Source of the DNA: an uncultured Clostridia bacterium | Lineage (GTDB): Bacteria > Bacillota > Clostridia > Christensenellales > UBA1242 | DNA: 12,268 nt | Reading direction: 5' to 3' | Assembly: GCA_937900575.1 (NCBI GenBank) | Contig: CALCEI010000175.1 | Coordinates: 1 to 12,268 of the forward strand | Shown: positions 1 through 6,592 of the stretch, one piece after another | How positions within the stretch are numbered: the stretch's first letter is position 1 | How the letters are laid out: every line of letters begins with the position of its first letter | Program-made: the position numbers and the translations under genes | The notes under the pieces: generated by a model | Told to the model about the DNA's origin: nothing | What the model saw: the letters and a program-made list of their open reading frames with translations, nothing else | Databases searched by the model: none

Positions 1-1309
1 AATTGTATAAATCTAACACTTCACTGAAATATGTTATATCTTTCCTTGGTCTTTCACCACCACGGTCAATGGCAAACATATTAAGCAACACATCTTTGTT
101 TTCTTCAATCAAACTTAAACTTGCCTTGTTCCACTCTGTTGCCCAAGCAACAAGTGAAGCATAAACTTGCTCTGCTGTGTAACGTGAAATGATTGATTTT
201 GAAATATCGTTTAACTTCATAAAATCGAATAATGGATTTGTTACACCAACCTTGTTAATTTCAAAAGGAAATTCAAAATAATGTAAAGTTGGGTTATTTT
301 TACGCCACAGTTCAAAGTCGCTGTTAAGCAAGTTCAACAAATATTCGCAAACTGCTTCAACAGGGTAACCTTTTTCCAAGAAGAAACGCACATCTGCAAA
401 GGTATCTTTACGTTTGCTAATTTTGCGTTTGTTGCCACTTTCGTCCAACACACAAACACTTGGTGTGTGTGCATACTTAAACACAGGCAAGTTAAGTGCC
501 TTGCTTAACTCTATGTGTACAGGCAAAGATTGGAACCACTCTTGTCCACGTACAATGATGCTTGTGTGCATAAGTGTATCGTCAACAACGTGTGCAAAGG
601 CATAAACTGGTATTCCGTTGGATTTAATAAGCACGTCATCTTTAAGGTTTTCTCTAATTTCTTTTTTGCCTTTAATTTCATCTGTAAATTCAAAAGTTTT
701 ATCTTTTGTGCCAGAAGATTTAAGACGCAAAGCAAATTTTTCGCCCTTACTTAATTTTTCCTTAATTTCACTTAAGGTTAAATTGCGACATGGGTCCTTA
801 ACTTCCAAATCAGATGTTTCTTCCAATTCTTCTTCCCTACGGCGTAAAATTTCTTCCTTGTTTTCTGCCATTTGACAAAAGCATGGAAAGGCTTTGCCAC
901 ATTTAACAAGTTCATGTGCAAAAGCATAATAAATTTCAAGCCTGTGAGATTGTACATATGGGCCATAATCACCAATTTCGGTCATGTTATCGCCACGGTA
1001 ACCTTCATCTGGTTTCAAGCCAAAACGACAAAGCATATCATAGGCAATTTGTCCTGCATTTTCCACTTCACGTTTGTTGTCTGTATCTTCCAGACGCATG
1101 TAAAAAATGCCACCTGTTGAATTTGCCAACATTCTGTGAATAAGCGCTTGATAAAGTTGACCAATATGCAAATATCCCGTTGGGCTTGGAGCCAAACGGG
1201 TTACTTCGCCAGATGTTACTCTTGGCGCAAATTTATTAAGATAATAATTGACATCTTTTGTGTTTGGATACAAAAGGTCTGCCAACTCTAAATACTCTTT
1301 TTCTAACAA
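1..1309 (-). CDS. gltX: Glutamyl-tRNA synthetase (GluRS), 3' end cut by the window edge
   Basis: Charges tRNA with glutamate in the cytoplasm (class I aminoacyl-tRNA synthetase). The reverse-strand frame is open for 436 codons from a TTG start to the left edge; I translated it fully and found no stop. The class I signature APSPTGYLHIGQ (residues 40-51) holds the HIGH-like HIGQ, RLEDTD lies at 72-77, and the KMSKS-like loop is KISKR (296-300). A roughly 36-residue extension before the APSPTG motif, and the order HVVDD, GQEW, KYAHTP, match the longer clostridial GluRS form. TTG is preferred because AGGGGG lies 5 bases upstream and an in-frame TAG sits just before it; the first in-frame ATG is inside the catalytic domain. 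It is the third gene of an operon, 13 bases after the lipoprotein gene. The C-terminal anticodon-binding region lies beyond the window. The family is near certain; a glutaminyl-specific or non-discriminating activity cannot be excluded from sequence alone. Confidence 0.95.
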   Translation of the reverse strand, partial: MLEKEYLELADLLYPNTKDVNYYLNKFAPRVTSGEVTRLAPSPTGYLHIGQLYQALIHRMLANSTGGIFYMRLEDTDNKREVENAGQIAYDMLCRFGLKPDEGYRGDNMTEIGDYGPYVQSHRLEIYYAFAHELVKCGKAFPCFCQMAENKEEILRRREEELEETSDLEVKDPCRNLTLSEIKEKLSKGEKFALRLKSSGTKDKTFEFTDEIKGKKEIRENLKDDVLIKSNGIPVYAFAHVVDDTLMHTSIIVRGQEWFQSLPVHIELSKALNLPVFKYAHTPSVCVLDESGNKRKISKRKDTFADVRFFLEKGYPVEAVCEYLLNLLNSDFELWRKNNPTLHYFEFPFEINKVGVTNPLFDFMKLNDISKSIISRYTAEQVYASLVAWATEWNKASLSLIEENKDVLLNMFAIDRGGERPRKDITYFSEVLDLYN

Positions 1310-1314
1310 AATTT

Positions 1315-1320
1315 CCCCCT
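1315..1320 (-). promoter_or_regulatory. Shine-Dalgarno AGGGGG that fixes the gltX TTG start
   Basis: On the minus strand AGGGGG is followed by five bases (AAATT) and then TTG at 1309-1307. An in-frame TAG overlaps the left side of the motif, so no earlier start exists in this frame. The site lies between the lipoprotein stop codon and gltX, consistent with translation from a shared transcript. Confidence 0.8.
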
Positions 1321-1322
1321 AA

Positions 1323-2474
1323 TTAAAGTTCAACTATGAATGTTACAAGGTCAGTTAAAACTTCTTGATAATCTTGAATTATTGCATCATAATTTTCAAT
1401 GATGTTTGCACACATTCTTTCTGTTAATGTTGCGTTTGCATCACTTTTAACTTTTAAATAATCGATTTGTGCAAATGCCGTCAAATACATTTCTGTATCA
1501 TTGTTAATTGAACGTTGCACATTATAAAGCCTTACCAAATAGTTTAACAATTCTTCTGCTTTTGCGTTTGTTGTATCTTCCATAATTTTTGATGCTTTAC
1601 GTGAATCTAACTCTTTGTTAATGTTTGCAACAGATGTTTTGTAGGTTGTAAAGAAATCGCCCACTCCACCACCTTCAGTTAATGTGGTTGGCAAATTGCT
1701 TGCCTTTACGTTCACTTCAAACAAACAGTGTGTTAAATTTACAATTTGGAATTTTACCTTTGGTGTTAAATGATGTATTGCCAAACCGACAGTTTCTGAC
1801 TTTTTAAAATTTAAATCATCATCTTGTGAATCGCTAACATGATATCTAGAATAATCCACATTTGATGCTGTAATTGCATAATTAAAATATATTCTTGAAA
1901 TTGCACTGCTGAAATTTAATGCAGAATCCAAAAGTGCATCATATTTTGCAAACACATTACGCAATTCACTCATGCAACGTGTATTAAACTCATCTGGTGC
2001 TTCTGGATTTTCGTTGATTGCAAACCTTATGGCATCTGCCATTTGAGATGTTGCAGAATCCACTGCTTTTATTGCTTCTTTAAATTGATTTAAACTTTCT
2101 TTTGTTTCCAATGCCAATGTGTCTGGCACATTAATTTTGTCGCTTGAACAATCCTTTAAGTATTCATAAACAAAGGTTAAAGAATTGTTAAACATTACGT
2201 TATAAAAATCCTTAAGTTGGTTGTAACGTGGTTTCTCATCAATAAGATGTTGTAAATATTTGTCGCCATCGTTTTTATAAACAGAATAATCAATAATAAT
2301 TTCTTTGCCATCGCCAATATCATTCACTTTGAAGGCTGTGCAACCGTCTGTTAAGGTTTTATAGTCTGCTTCCAAATTTACCAAAGAATATGTTTCTTTT
2401 GAACAACCTGCAAGCAAAAATCCAATTGGAAGCATTACAAGAATAAGAAGTAAGCATAAAATTTTCTTTTTCAT
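1323..2474 (-). CDS. Predicted lipoprotein of unknown function
   Basis: 383 residues; I do not recognise the family. The N-terminus is a classic lipoprotein signal: MKKK, a hydrophobic stretch (about residues 5-20), then the lipobox LLAGC with the lipidated Cys at 24. The mature protein is therefore expected on the outer face of the cytoplasmic membrane. The rest looks mostly helical, rich in Asn, Asp and Lys, with no further membrane segment and no catalytic motif that I can see. A strong Shine-Dalgarno (GGGGAGG, 2480-2486) sits 5 bases before the ATG and overlaps the stop of the upstream gene, suggesting translational coupling. It is the middle gene of an operon ending in gltX. The local helical patterning (a K-Y pair followed by a helix and an Asp-Tyr segment) resembles that of its upstream neighbour, so distant paralogy is possible but unproven. 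Confidence 0.85.
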   Translation of the reverse strand: MKKKILCLLLILVMLPIGFLLAGCSKETYSLVNLEADYKTLTDGCTAFKVNDIGDGKEIIIDYSVYKNDGDKYLQHLIDEKPRYNQLKDFYNVMFNNSLTFVYEYLKDCSSDKINVPDTLALETKESLNQFKEAIKAVDSATSQMADAIRFAINENPEAPDEFNTRCMSELRNVFAKYDALLDSALNFSSAISRIYFNYAITASNVDYSRYHVSDSQDDDLNFKKSETVGLAIHHLTPKVKFQIVNLTHCLFEVNVKASNLPTTLTEGGGVGDFFTTYKTSVANINKELDSRKASKIMEDTTNAKAEELLNYLVRLYNVQRSINNDTEMYLTAFAQIDYLKVKSDANATLTERMCANIIENYDAIIQDYQEVLTDLVTFIVEL

Positions 2475-2485
2475 GTTTGCCTCCC

Positions 2486-3367
2486 CTAAACTGCTGGAAC
2501 AAACAACGCAATAAAGTAATATGTTGCTTTTGCTTCGTTTGTTGAAGAATCGGTGATTGTTGTGTAAGTTGCTAAATTTTCTTTTAAGTTAGATGCAAAA
2601 TTTATTGCATTGCACTTGGAATAAAATTCCATAAATTTGTTGATATCTCCGTTGTAACTTGTTTTTCCATTGGCAAGTTTAATTTGTCCATTTTCCAAGT
2701 TGCATGTGCTATTCAATTTGAAAATAAAATCGCTATCCTTAAAACCAATTATGCCATTTGACGTTTCAGTATCTTGCATCAGATTTTCAATGCAATTGGT
2801 GTAAATTTCAAAATAATCAAATTTTACGTCGGCAGTTTTGGAAACAATGTTATTTGCAATTTCTGTGTTTAAGCAATTAACAAAACTTGCATATTTTTGC
2901 AAATAAATTGTCAAATTATTAAACAATGCGTTTGCAGCAACGTCAACTTTAAATTCTTCTGAAGTGTGTTTTTCGTATTTTACAAAAAATTCATCAAACA
3001 CAACATCGCAGTTATCACGTGCTGTAATCAATTCATTTACATAATCCACAATTTTGTTTTGATTAATTTGGTGTGCGTTTACATTTAACAAATAATAATC
3101 CAAAACTTGAGCCATGGACATTAACTTGGAACTTACACTTTCTAAAACTTCAAACCTTTCATCTGTTGACGCATAACTTTCAACATAACCTTTGGCTTTG
3201 GCAATATTGGCATTAAAAGCTTCTTCTTTTACACCATAAACAAATTCGTTTACAGCCGCAAAAGAATCTTTTTCTTTTTGCAAATTTTTAAAGAAGAAAA
3301 AGCATGTGGCACCAATTGCCCCACCAATTACAAGAATAATCAGTAACACTTTAAAAAATTTCTTCAT
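2486..3367 (-). CDS. Membrane-anchored extracytoplasmic protein of unknown function
   Basis: 293 residues; no family recognised. A lysine-flanked hydrophobic segment (about residues 4-27) predicts a signal anchor with the C-terminal 260 residues outside the membrane. There is no acceptable lipobox (the Cys at 22 follows Gly-Ala-Thr), unlike the next gene. The body looks helical and contains six more scattered Cys residues but no recognisable catalytic motif. It is the first gene of the operon with the lipoprotein (11-base gap) and gltX. A consensus promoter lies directly upstream and its -10 box ends 6 bases before the ATG, with no Shine-Dalgarno, so the message is probably leaderless. A structural or envelope role together with the lipoprotein is a guess from location only. 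Confidence 0.85.
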   Translation of the reverse strand: MKKFFKVLLIILVIGGAIGATCFFFFKNLQKEKDSFAAVNEFVYGVKEEAFNANIAKAKGYVESYASTDERFEVLESVSSKLMSMAQVLDYYLLNVNAHQINQNKIVDYVNELITARDNCDVVFDEFFVKYEKHTSEEFKVDVAANALFNNLTIYLQKYASFVNCLNTEIANNIVSKTADVKFDYFEIYTNCIENLMQDTETSNGIIGFKDSDFIFKLNSTCNLENGQIKLANGKTSYNGDINKFMEFYSKCNAINFASNLKENLATYTTITDSSTNEAKATYYFIALFVPAV

Positions 3368-3373
3368 GCTTTT

Positions 3374-3402
3374 ATTATAAACCCTAAACGCACAGTTGTC
3401 AA
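3374..3402 (-). promoter_or_regulatory. Consensus sigma-A promoter of the envelope-protein/gltX operon
   Basis: Reading the minus strand, the -35 box TTGACA (3397-3402) and the -10 box TATAAT (3374-3379) both match consensus perfectly with a 17-base spacer. The -10 box is followed by AAAAGC and then the ATG at 3367, so the predicted transcription start coincides with the start codon. Confidence 0.85.
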
Positions 3403-3410
3403 TGTAAACC

Positions 3411-3433
3411 CTTAAATTTGTTAAAAATTTAAG
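3411..3433. repeat. Perfect 9-bp inverted repeat between divergent promoters (possible operator)
   Basis: CTTAAATTT (3411-3419), a 5-base centre GTTAA, and AAATTTAAG (3425-3433) form a perfect inverted repeat. It lies between the -35 box of the leftward promoter (3397-3402) and that of the rightward promoter (3462-3467). There is no T-run after it and no gene end nearby, so a terminator is unlikely. Binding by a dimeric regulator is an inference from position and symmetry; an all-A/T repeat can arise by chance in AT-rich DNA. Confidence 0.45.
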
Positions 3434-3461
3434 TTAACACGGCAAATACAGCAAAAATAAT

Positions 3462-3489
3462 TTGAAAAAAACGCAAAATGTGTTAGTAT
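3462..3489 (+). promoter_or_regulatory. Promoter with extended -10 for the SDR gene
   Basis: The -35 box TTGAAA (3462-3467), a 16-base spacer, and an extended -10 (TG at 3481-3482, then TAGTAT at 3484-3489). The ATG begins 7 bases after the -10 box and no Shine-Dalgarno is present, again predicting a leaderless message. Confidence 0.6.
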
Positions 3490-3495
3490 ATTTGC

Positions 3496-4224
3496 ATGAA
3501 AAACATATTAATTACGGGTGCAAGTGGAGACATTGGTTCTGCCATTGCCAAAAAATTTGCAAAAAAAGACGTTTGTTTGTTGCTTGTTTACAACAAAAAT
3601 TTTGAAAATGCAAGCAAACTTAAAGTAGAATTGGAAGCAAAATGTGATGTTGAAATTTTTAAATGCAACTTAACTTCTGCAGAAGAAACAAGCAAACTTT
3701 ACAACGAAATAATTGAAAAATTTAAGCACATTGATTGTTTAATTAATTGTGCTGGTGTTTCACTTGTAAAACAAGTGCAAGATATAACCGAAACGGACTA
3801 TAATTTTGTTATGGACAGCAACGTAAAAAGTGCAGTTTTGCTAACAAGTTTGGTAAGCAAAAATATGGTGCATAATGGAAATGGAAAAATTGTTAATGTT
3901 TCTTCCATGTGGGGCAAAGTTGGTGCAAGCATGGAAAGTTTGTATTCAGCAAGCAAAGGCGCAATAAATTCCTTCACTTTGGCTCTTGCAAAAGAACTTG
4001 GCTCAAGCAATATTAATGTAAATGCAATTTGTCCTGGCCTTATTGATACAAAAATGAATTGCCACTTAACAAAAGAAGATGTTGCCGAAATTGTTTCTTC
4101 CACTCCACTTGAAAGAATTGGAAAACCAGAAGATGTTGCAAATTTGGCTTACTTCTTGTGCAGTGAAGAAGCAAGTTTTATAACCGGACAAATCATCACA
4201 ATTGATGGTGGTTTAACTTTGTAG
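3496..4224 (+). CDS. SDR-family NAD(P)H-dependent oxidoreductase, FabG/YmfI-like
   Basis: 242 residues, full length for a classical short-chain dehydrogenase/reductase. The cofactor motif TGASGDIG lies at 7-14 and NCAG at 84-87 (NNAG variant). The catalytic set is Asn109, Ser137, Tyr150 and Lys154, in the segments SSMWG and YSASK. ICPG is at 178-181 and IDGG at 236-239. The SSMWGKVGAS segment running into YSASK resembles the YmfI branch, which includes elongation factor P 5-aminopentanone reductases, more than a typical biosynthetic FabG; this is from memory of the family. No fab, acp or efp gene is nearby, so 3-oxoacyl-ACP reductase versus EF-P modification cannot be settled here. The start follows a promoter by 7 bases with no Shine-Dalgarno. 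The next gene starts 7 bases after its stop, so the two are probably cotranscribed. Confidence 0.9.
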   Translation: MKNILITGASGDIGSAIAKKFAKKDVCLLLVYNKNFENASKLKVELEAKCDVEIFKCNLTSAEETSKLYNEIIEKFKHIDCLINCAGVSLVKQVQDITETDYNFVMDSNVKSAVLLTSLVSKNMVHNGNGKIVNVSSMWGKVGASMESLYSASKGAINSFTLALAKELGSSNINVNAICPGLIDTKMNCHLTKEDVAEIVSSTPLERIGKPEDVANLAYFLCSEEASFITGQIITIDGGLTL

Positions 4225-4231
4225 GTGAACA

Positions 4232-4708
4232 ATGATTCCAAACTTCCTTTTAAATGAAAAAAGAAACGCCTTAATTTTGTTTGATATGGACGGAGTTTGT
4301 GCAGAAATTCTTCCAGATGAAGTGCCAAAAATTTTAAAAAATGAACAAGGTGTTTACAAAAATAAAAGACCAATTAAAACAACAATAAAAATTATGCAAA
4401 AACTTTCCAAAAAACAAAATTTTACAATTGGAATTTTAAGCAGTTGCGAATTTGAAAATCAAAAGAAAGAAAAACTTGATTGGTTAAGCATTTATGCTCC
4501 ATTTGTATCTAAAAATAACGTATATTTAATAAATTGGAACAAAGAAAAAATAAGCGTGGAAAATAGGCCAAGTGGCAAACTTAACAAAATACAACGCATT
4601 AAAGGTTTTGAAGCAATATATTTAATTGAAGATACGCAAGAAATCATAAAAACAACCAACAAAGTTTTGCCAAATTGCGCACATCACATAACTGAATTTC
4701 TTAAATAA
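4232..4708 (+). CDS. Small HAD-superfamily hydrolase
   Basis: 158 residues. Motif I is FDMDG (nucleophile Asp18, Asp20), motif II is the Ser in ILSS (about 69-71), and motif IV is IEDT (Glu133, Asp134), where acids bind Mg2+. Motif III Lys is probably near 116-119. The protein is short and has only a small insert between motifs I and II (about 50 residues), so it has at most a minimal cap. The substrate is unknown; phosphatase activity is inferred from the motifs. Its AGGTGA Shine-Dalgarno (4223-4228) overlaps the stop of the SDR gene, which argues for coupling and one operon. The hairpin at 4713-4728 ends the transcript. The NT5C-like gene further downstream is another HAD protein, but the two are not obviously close relatives. 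Confidence 0.8.
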   Translation: MIPNFLLNEKRNALILFDMDGVCAEILPDEVPKILKNEQGVYKNKRPIKTTIKIMQKLSKKQNFTIGILSSCEFENQKKEKLDWLSIYAPFVSKNNVYLINWNKEKISVENRPSGKLNKIQRIKGFEAIYLIEDTQEIIKTTNKVLPNCAHHITEFLK

Positions 4709-4712
4709 AAAA

Positions 4713-4735
4713 GGCAGTTTGAACTGCCATTTTTT
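4713..4735. terminator. Bidirectional intrinsic terminator between convergent genes
   Basis: GGCAGTT (4713-4719), a 2-base centre, and AACTGCC (4722-4728) form a perfect 7-bp stem (or 6 bp with a TTGA-type loop). It is followed on the plus strand by T6 at 4730-4735 and preceded by an A-run (4707-4712), which gives a U-run in the other direction. It lies exactly between the stops of the HAD gene (4708) and the four-TM gene (4734). Confidence 0.9.
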
Positions 4736-5171
4736 ATTCTCTATTACTTTCTTTAATAGATTCTTCGTGTTCAACCATGTGTTTGCCAACGCACCATGTT
4801 GCAATAAGGTAACCTGAAGTCATAAGTGCAAGCATGGAAACGGACGTAAACAATGGAAGGAAATCTGTTGCCAAGCCAATATCCCAAGTGTTAATGACAT
4901 ACAAAACGCAGGCCATTGCAACAGATAAAATTGACAAGATATACACAACAAAGCCAGATGTGGTTTTATCTTGACGTGAGTTTGTGCAAATTACATCAAA
5001 CACAACTTCGCCAACAACCAAACCAGACCAAATGAAGTATATAACTTTTGCCCAAATTGCAACATCTTTAACTGTTAAAGCGTAAAAGAAAAAACCAACA
5101 GAAATAAGTGTTAAGACAGCCAAGGTGTAATAAACAATTCTGGTCAATAATTTTTTATTGTTTATGGTCAT
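4734..5171 (-). CDS. Four-helix integral membrane protein of unknown function
   Basis: 145 residues with four predicted membrane helices (about 12-33, 39-62, 73-94 and 104-128), a short basic N-terminus and an acidic, charged C-terminal tail (about 133-145). With the Lys-rich N-terminus inside, both ends would be cytoplasmic. The loop between helices 2 and 3 is polar (residues 63-71). No family motif is recognised. The start is well supported by AAGGAGGT (5176-5183), with its GGAGG core 5 bases from the ATG. It appears monocistronic: it is convergent with the SDR/HAD operon, shares that terminator, and is divergent from the nucleotidase gene. Its promoter is not clear in 5184-5290. Confidence 0.8.
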   Translation of the reverse strand: MTINNKKLLTRIVYYTLAVLTLISVGFFFYALTVKDVAIWAKVIYFIWSGLVVGEVVFDVICTNSRQDKTTSGFVVYILSILSVAMACVLYVINTWDIGLATDFLPLFTSVSMLALMTSGYLIATWCVGKHMVEHEESIKESNRE

Positions 5172-5230
5172 TCTAACCTCCTTAATCTTATTGTTGCATT
5201 AAAACAAAATTTTATTCAAAACTGAACTTT

Positions 5231-5246
5231 CAAATATACATATTTG
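5231..5246. repeat. 7-bp inverted repeat near the nucleotidase promoter
   Basis: CAAATAT (5231-5237) and ATATTTG (5240-5246), separated by AC, form an inverted repeat. It covers the expected -35 position for the TATAAT at 5263-5268 and lies in the 122-base divergent region between 5171- and 5294+. It could be an operator, or chance symmetry in AT-rich DNA. Confidence 0.3.
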
Positions 5247-5262
5247 TTTGCATAAATTCACT

Positions 5263-5268
5263 TATAAT
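5263..5268 (+). promoter_or_regulatory. Probable -10 box TATAAT for the nucleotidase gene
   Basis: A perfect TATAAT at 5263-5268 predicts transcription from about 5275 and a leader of roughly 19 bases before the ATG at 5294. No good -35 hexamer is seen at the expected distance (ATATTT at 5240-5245). The in-frame ATG at 5267 overlaps this box, so it would not be transcribed from this promoter. Confidence 0.5.
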
Positions 5269-5293
5269 GGTACTATTATTTCGGGAAGTTAAT

Positions 5294-5929
5294 ATGAAAA
5301 ACAAATTAATTAAACTTGCAATTGATGTTGATGATTGCATCTGCAACACGGTTGAAATGGACTATGCTTGTGCATATAATCTTAACAAACACAACAAAAA
5401 ACTTTGCAAAGACTTTGATAAGGATTATTTTTCTGTTGCCAAAACTTTTGAATTAAGCAAACAAGAAACTTATGATTTTTTTATGAAAGAAAAACAATAC
5501 ATTATGAAAAATTGCAGTATGTACCCAAAAGTGTTTGTAAAAGAAGTTTTGCATTTGTTAAGAAAACATGGTGCTGAAATAATAATTACATCATCAAGAG
5601 ACGATGTGTTTTGGAATGGAAACGCAAAAAAGTATCTTAAAGCATGGCTTAAAAAGTATAAACTTGAATATGATAAAATTTACTGTTATGGACCAATCAA
5701 AAAAGAAGAAATATGCAAGCAACTTAATGTAGATTATTTGGTGGAAGACAATGTTGAAAGTGTAACAAAAGCAAACAAAAACAAAATTAAAACCTTTTTG
5801 ATTAAGACAACTTATAATGCCGATTATAAACACAAATTAAATAAATTTGCAGAAAATTGGTTGGATTTGTACGAACAAATATGCGAAATTTGCAACTTAA
5901 AAAAAGAAATTGACTTATTTAACCATTAA
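5294..5929 (+). CDS. 5'-nucleotidase, NT5C-type HAD protein
   Basis: 211 residues from the chosen start. The HAD motifs are clear: IDVDD (Asp11 nucleophile, Asp13), TSSR (99-102) as motif II, a Lys near 136-137 as motif III, and VEDN (Glu151, Asp152) as motif IV. This layout and the helical cap between motifs I and II fit the cytosolic deoxyribonucleotidase-like NT5C family, which removes phosphate from (deoxy)nucleoside monophosphates; the real substrate in this branch is uncertain. The start at 5294 is preferred over the in-frame ATG at 5267 because the earlier one overlaps a -10 box and a GGGAAG sequence (5283-5288) lies 5 bases upstream of 5294. The start of the next gene lies 27 bases after the stop, but that gene has its own promoter inside the end of this one. 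Confidence 0.8.
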   Translation: MKNKLIKLAIDVDDCICNTVEMDYACAYNLNKHNKKLCKDFDKDYFSVAKTFELSKQETYDFFMKEKQYIMKNCSMYPKVFVKEVLHLLRKHGAEIIITSSRDDVFWNGNAKKYLKAWLKKYKLEYDKIYCYGPIKKEEICKQLNVDYLVEDNVESVTKANKNKIKTFLIKTTYNADYKHKLNKFAENWLDLYEQICEICNLKKEIDLFNH

Positions 5930-5939
5930 GTGCTATTAT
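5910..5939 (+). promoter_or_regulatory. Promoter with extended -10 for the 204-aa protein gene
   Basis: The -35 box TTGACT (5910-5915), an 18-base spacer, and an extended -10 (TG at 5931-5932, then TATTAT at 5934-5939). The -35 box lies inside the end of the nucleotidase gene. The predicted start, near 5946, leaves a very short leader that begins at the Shine-Dalgarno AGGAG (5946-5950). Confidence 0.6.
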
Positions 5940-5956
5940 ATGTTTAGGAGAAAATT

Positions 5957-6571
5957 ATGGGAAGTAATTTTAATTTGGCTACTTTTATTGTTGGCATTTT
6001 GTCACTTTTTGGTGTTATTGTAAACATCATTGTTACATCAATAAATAATAAGAAAAAAAGATATACAGATTTGGTAACACAACGCAGGCTAAAAACCTTT
6101 CAAAGCATAATTGATTATTCAAGCAACTGCTTAAAATCTATTTATGGTGTAAGGGTTGGCTTGGGCAATGATTACGAACTTTTGCAAACTTTTGTGGAAA
6201 ATAAATTGAAAATTTTTTACAACACAAACTATAAAGCACCTGCAGAAAAAGAACTCCGTGATGCCTTAAATGCTTTGAACGATTTGCTTGAAAATTACAT
6301 AAAAAACAAAAATAGTTTAACCAAAACAAAAAAAGAAAAGATTTGTGATACCTTAAAACATGGTGCAGACTATTACCAATTAATTTCTGGTGTATATTGC
6401 AAAAGTGAGTGGGTGCGCATAAAACAATCTACACTCTCTGCAAAAGATAATATTGATACAGAAAAAGAATATTTTGAAAGACTTAAAGAACTTGAAAAAG
6501 ATACAGACAAAAACAAAAAGATTTTGTTTGAAAACACCTTTGAAAAAATTACAAAAAATAGCAGTAAATAA
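5957..6571 (+). CDS. Single-span membrane protein with a helical cytoplasmic domain, unknown function
   Basis: 204 residues. One hydrophobic segment (about 8-30) is followed by the basic stretch NKKKR, so by the positive-inside rule the long C-terminal part is cytoplasmic. That part looks helical with charged stretches; 165-204 is very rich in Lys and Glu and may be a coiled coil. The pattern of a membrane anchor, then a T-Q-R-R helix, then an E-W-V-R-I-K helix is one I associate with uncharacterised anchored helical proteins in many Firmicutes, but I cannot name a family or function. The start is supported by AGGAG 6 bases upstream and by the promoter at 5910-5939. The last codons form part of a terminator stem. 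Confidence 0.8.
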   Translation: MGSNFNLATFIVGILSLFGVIVNIIVTSINNKKKRYTDLVTQRRLKTFQSIIDYSSNCLKSIYGVRVGLGNDYELLQTFVENKLKIFYNTNYKAPAEKELRDALNALNDLLENYIKNKNSLTKTKKEKICDTLKHGADYYQLISGVYCKSEWVRIKQSTLSAKDNIDTEKEYFERLKELEKDTDKNKKILFENTFEKITKNSSK

Positions 6572-6590
6572 CTGCTATTTTTATTTTTTT
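6554..6590. terminator. Bidirectional terminator overlapping a stop codon
   Basis: The perfect 12-bp stem AAAAATAGCAGT (6554-6565) and ACTGCTATTTTT (6571-6582) encloses a 5-base loop, followed by a T-rich tract to 6591 on the plus strand. The left arm is coding sequence of the 204-aa protein and its TAA stop (6569-6571) spans the end of the loop and the first base of the right arm. On the minus strand the A-rich left arm supplies a U-tract for the ATPase transcript ending at 6593. Confidence 0.9.
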
Positions 6591-6592
6591 TG

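Noticed and set aside
414..975. Several short frames on both strands inside the first kilobase
   Set aside because: All lie within the continuous GluRS frame, which carries the class I signature motifs.
5267..5293. Earlier in-frame ATG for the nucleotidase gene
   Set aside because: The ATG overlaps a perfect TATAAT; the later ATG at 5294 has a weak Shine-Dalgarno and places the HAD motif at the usual distance from the start.
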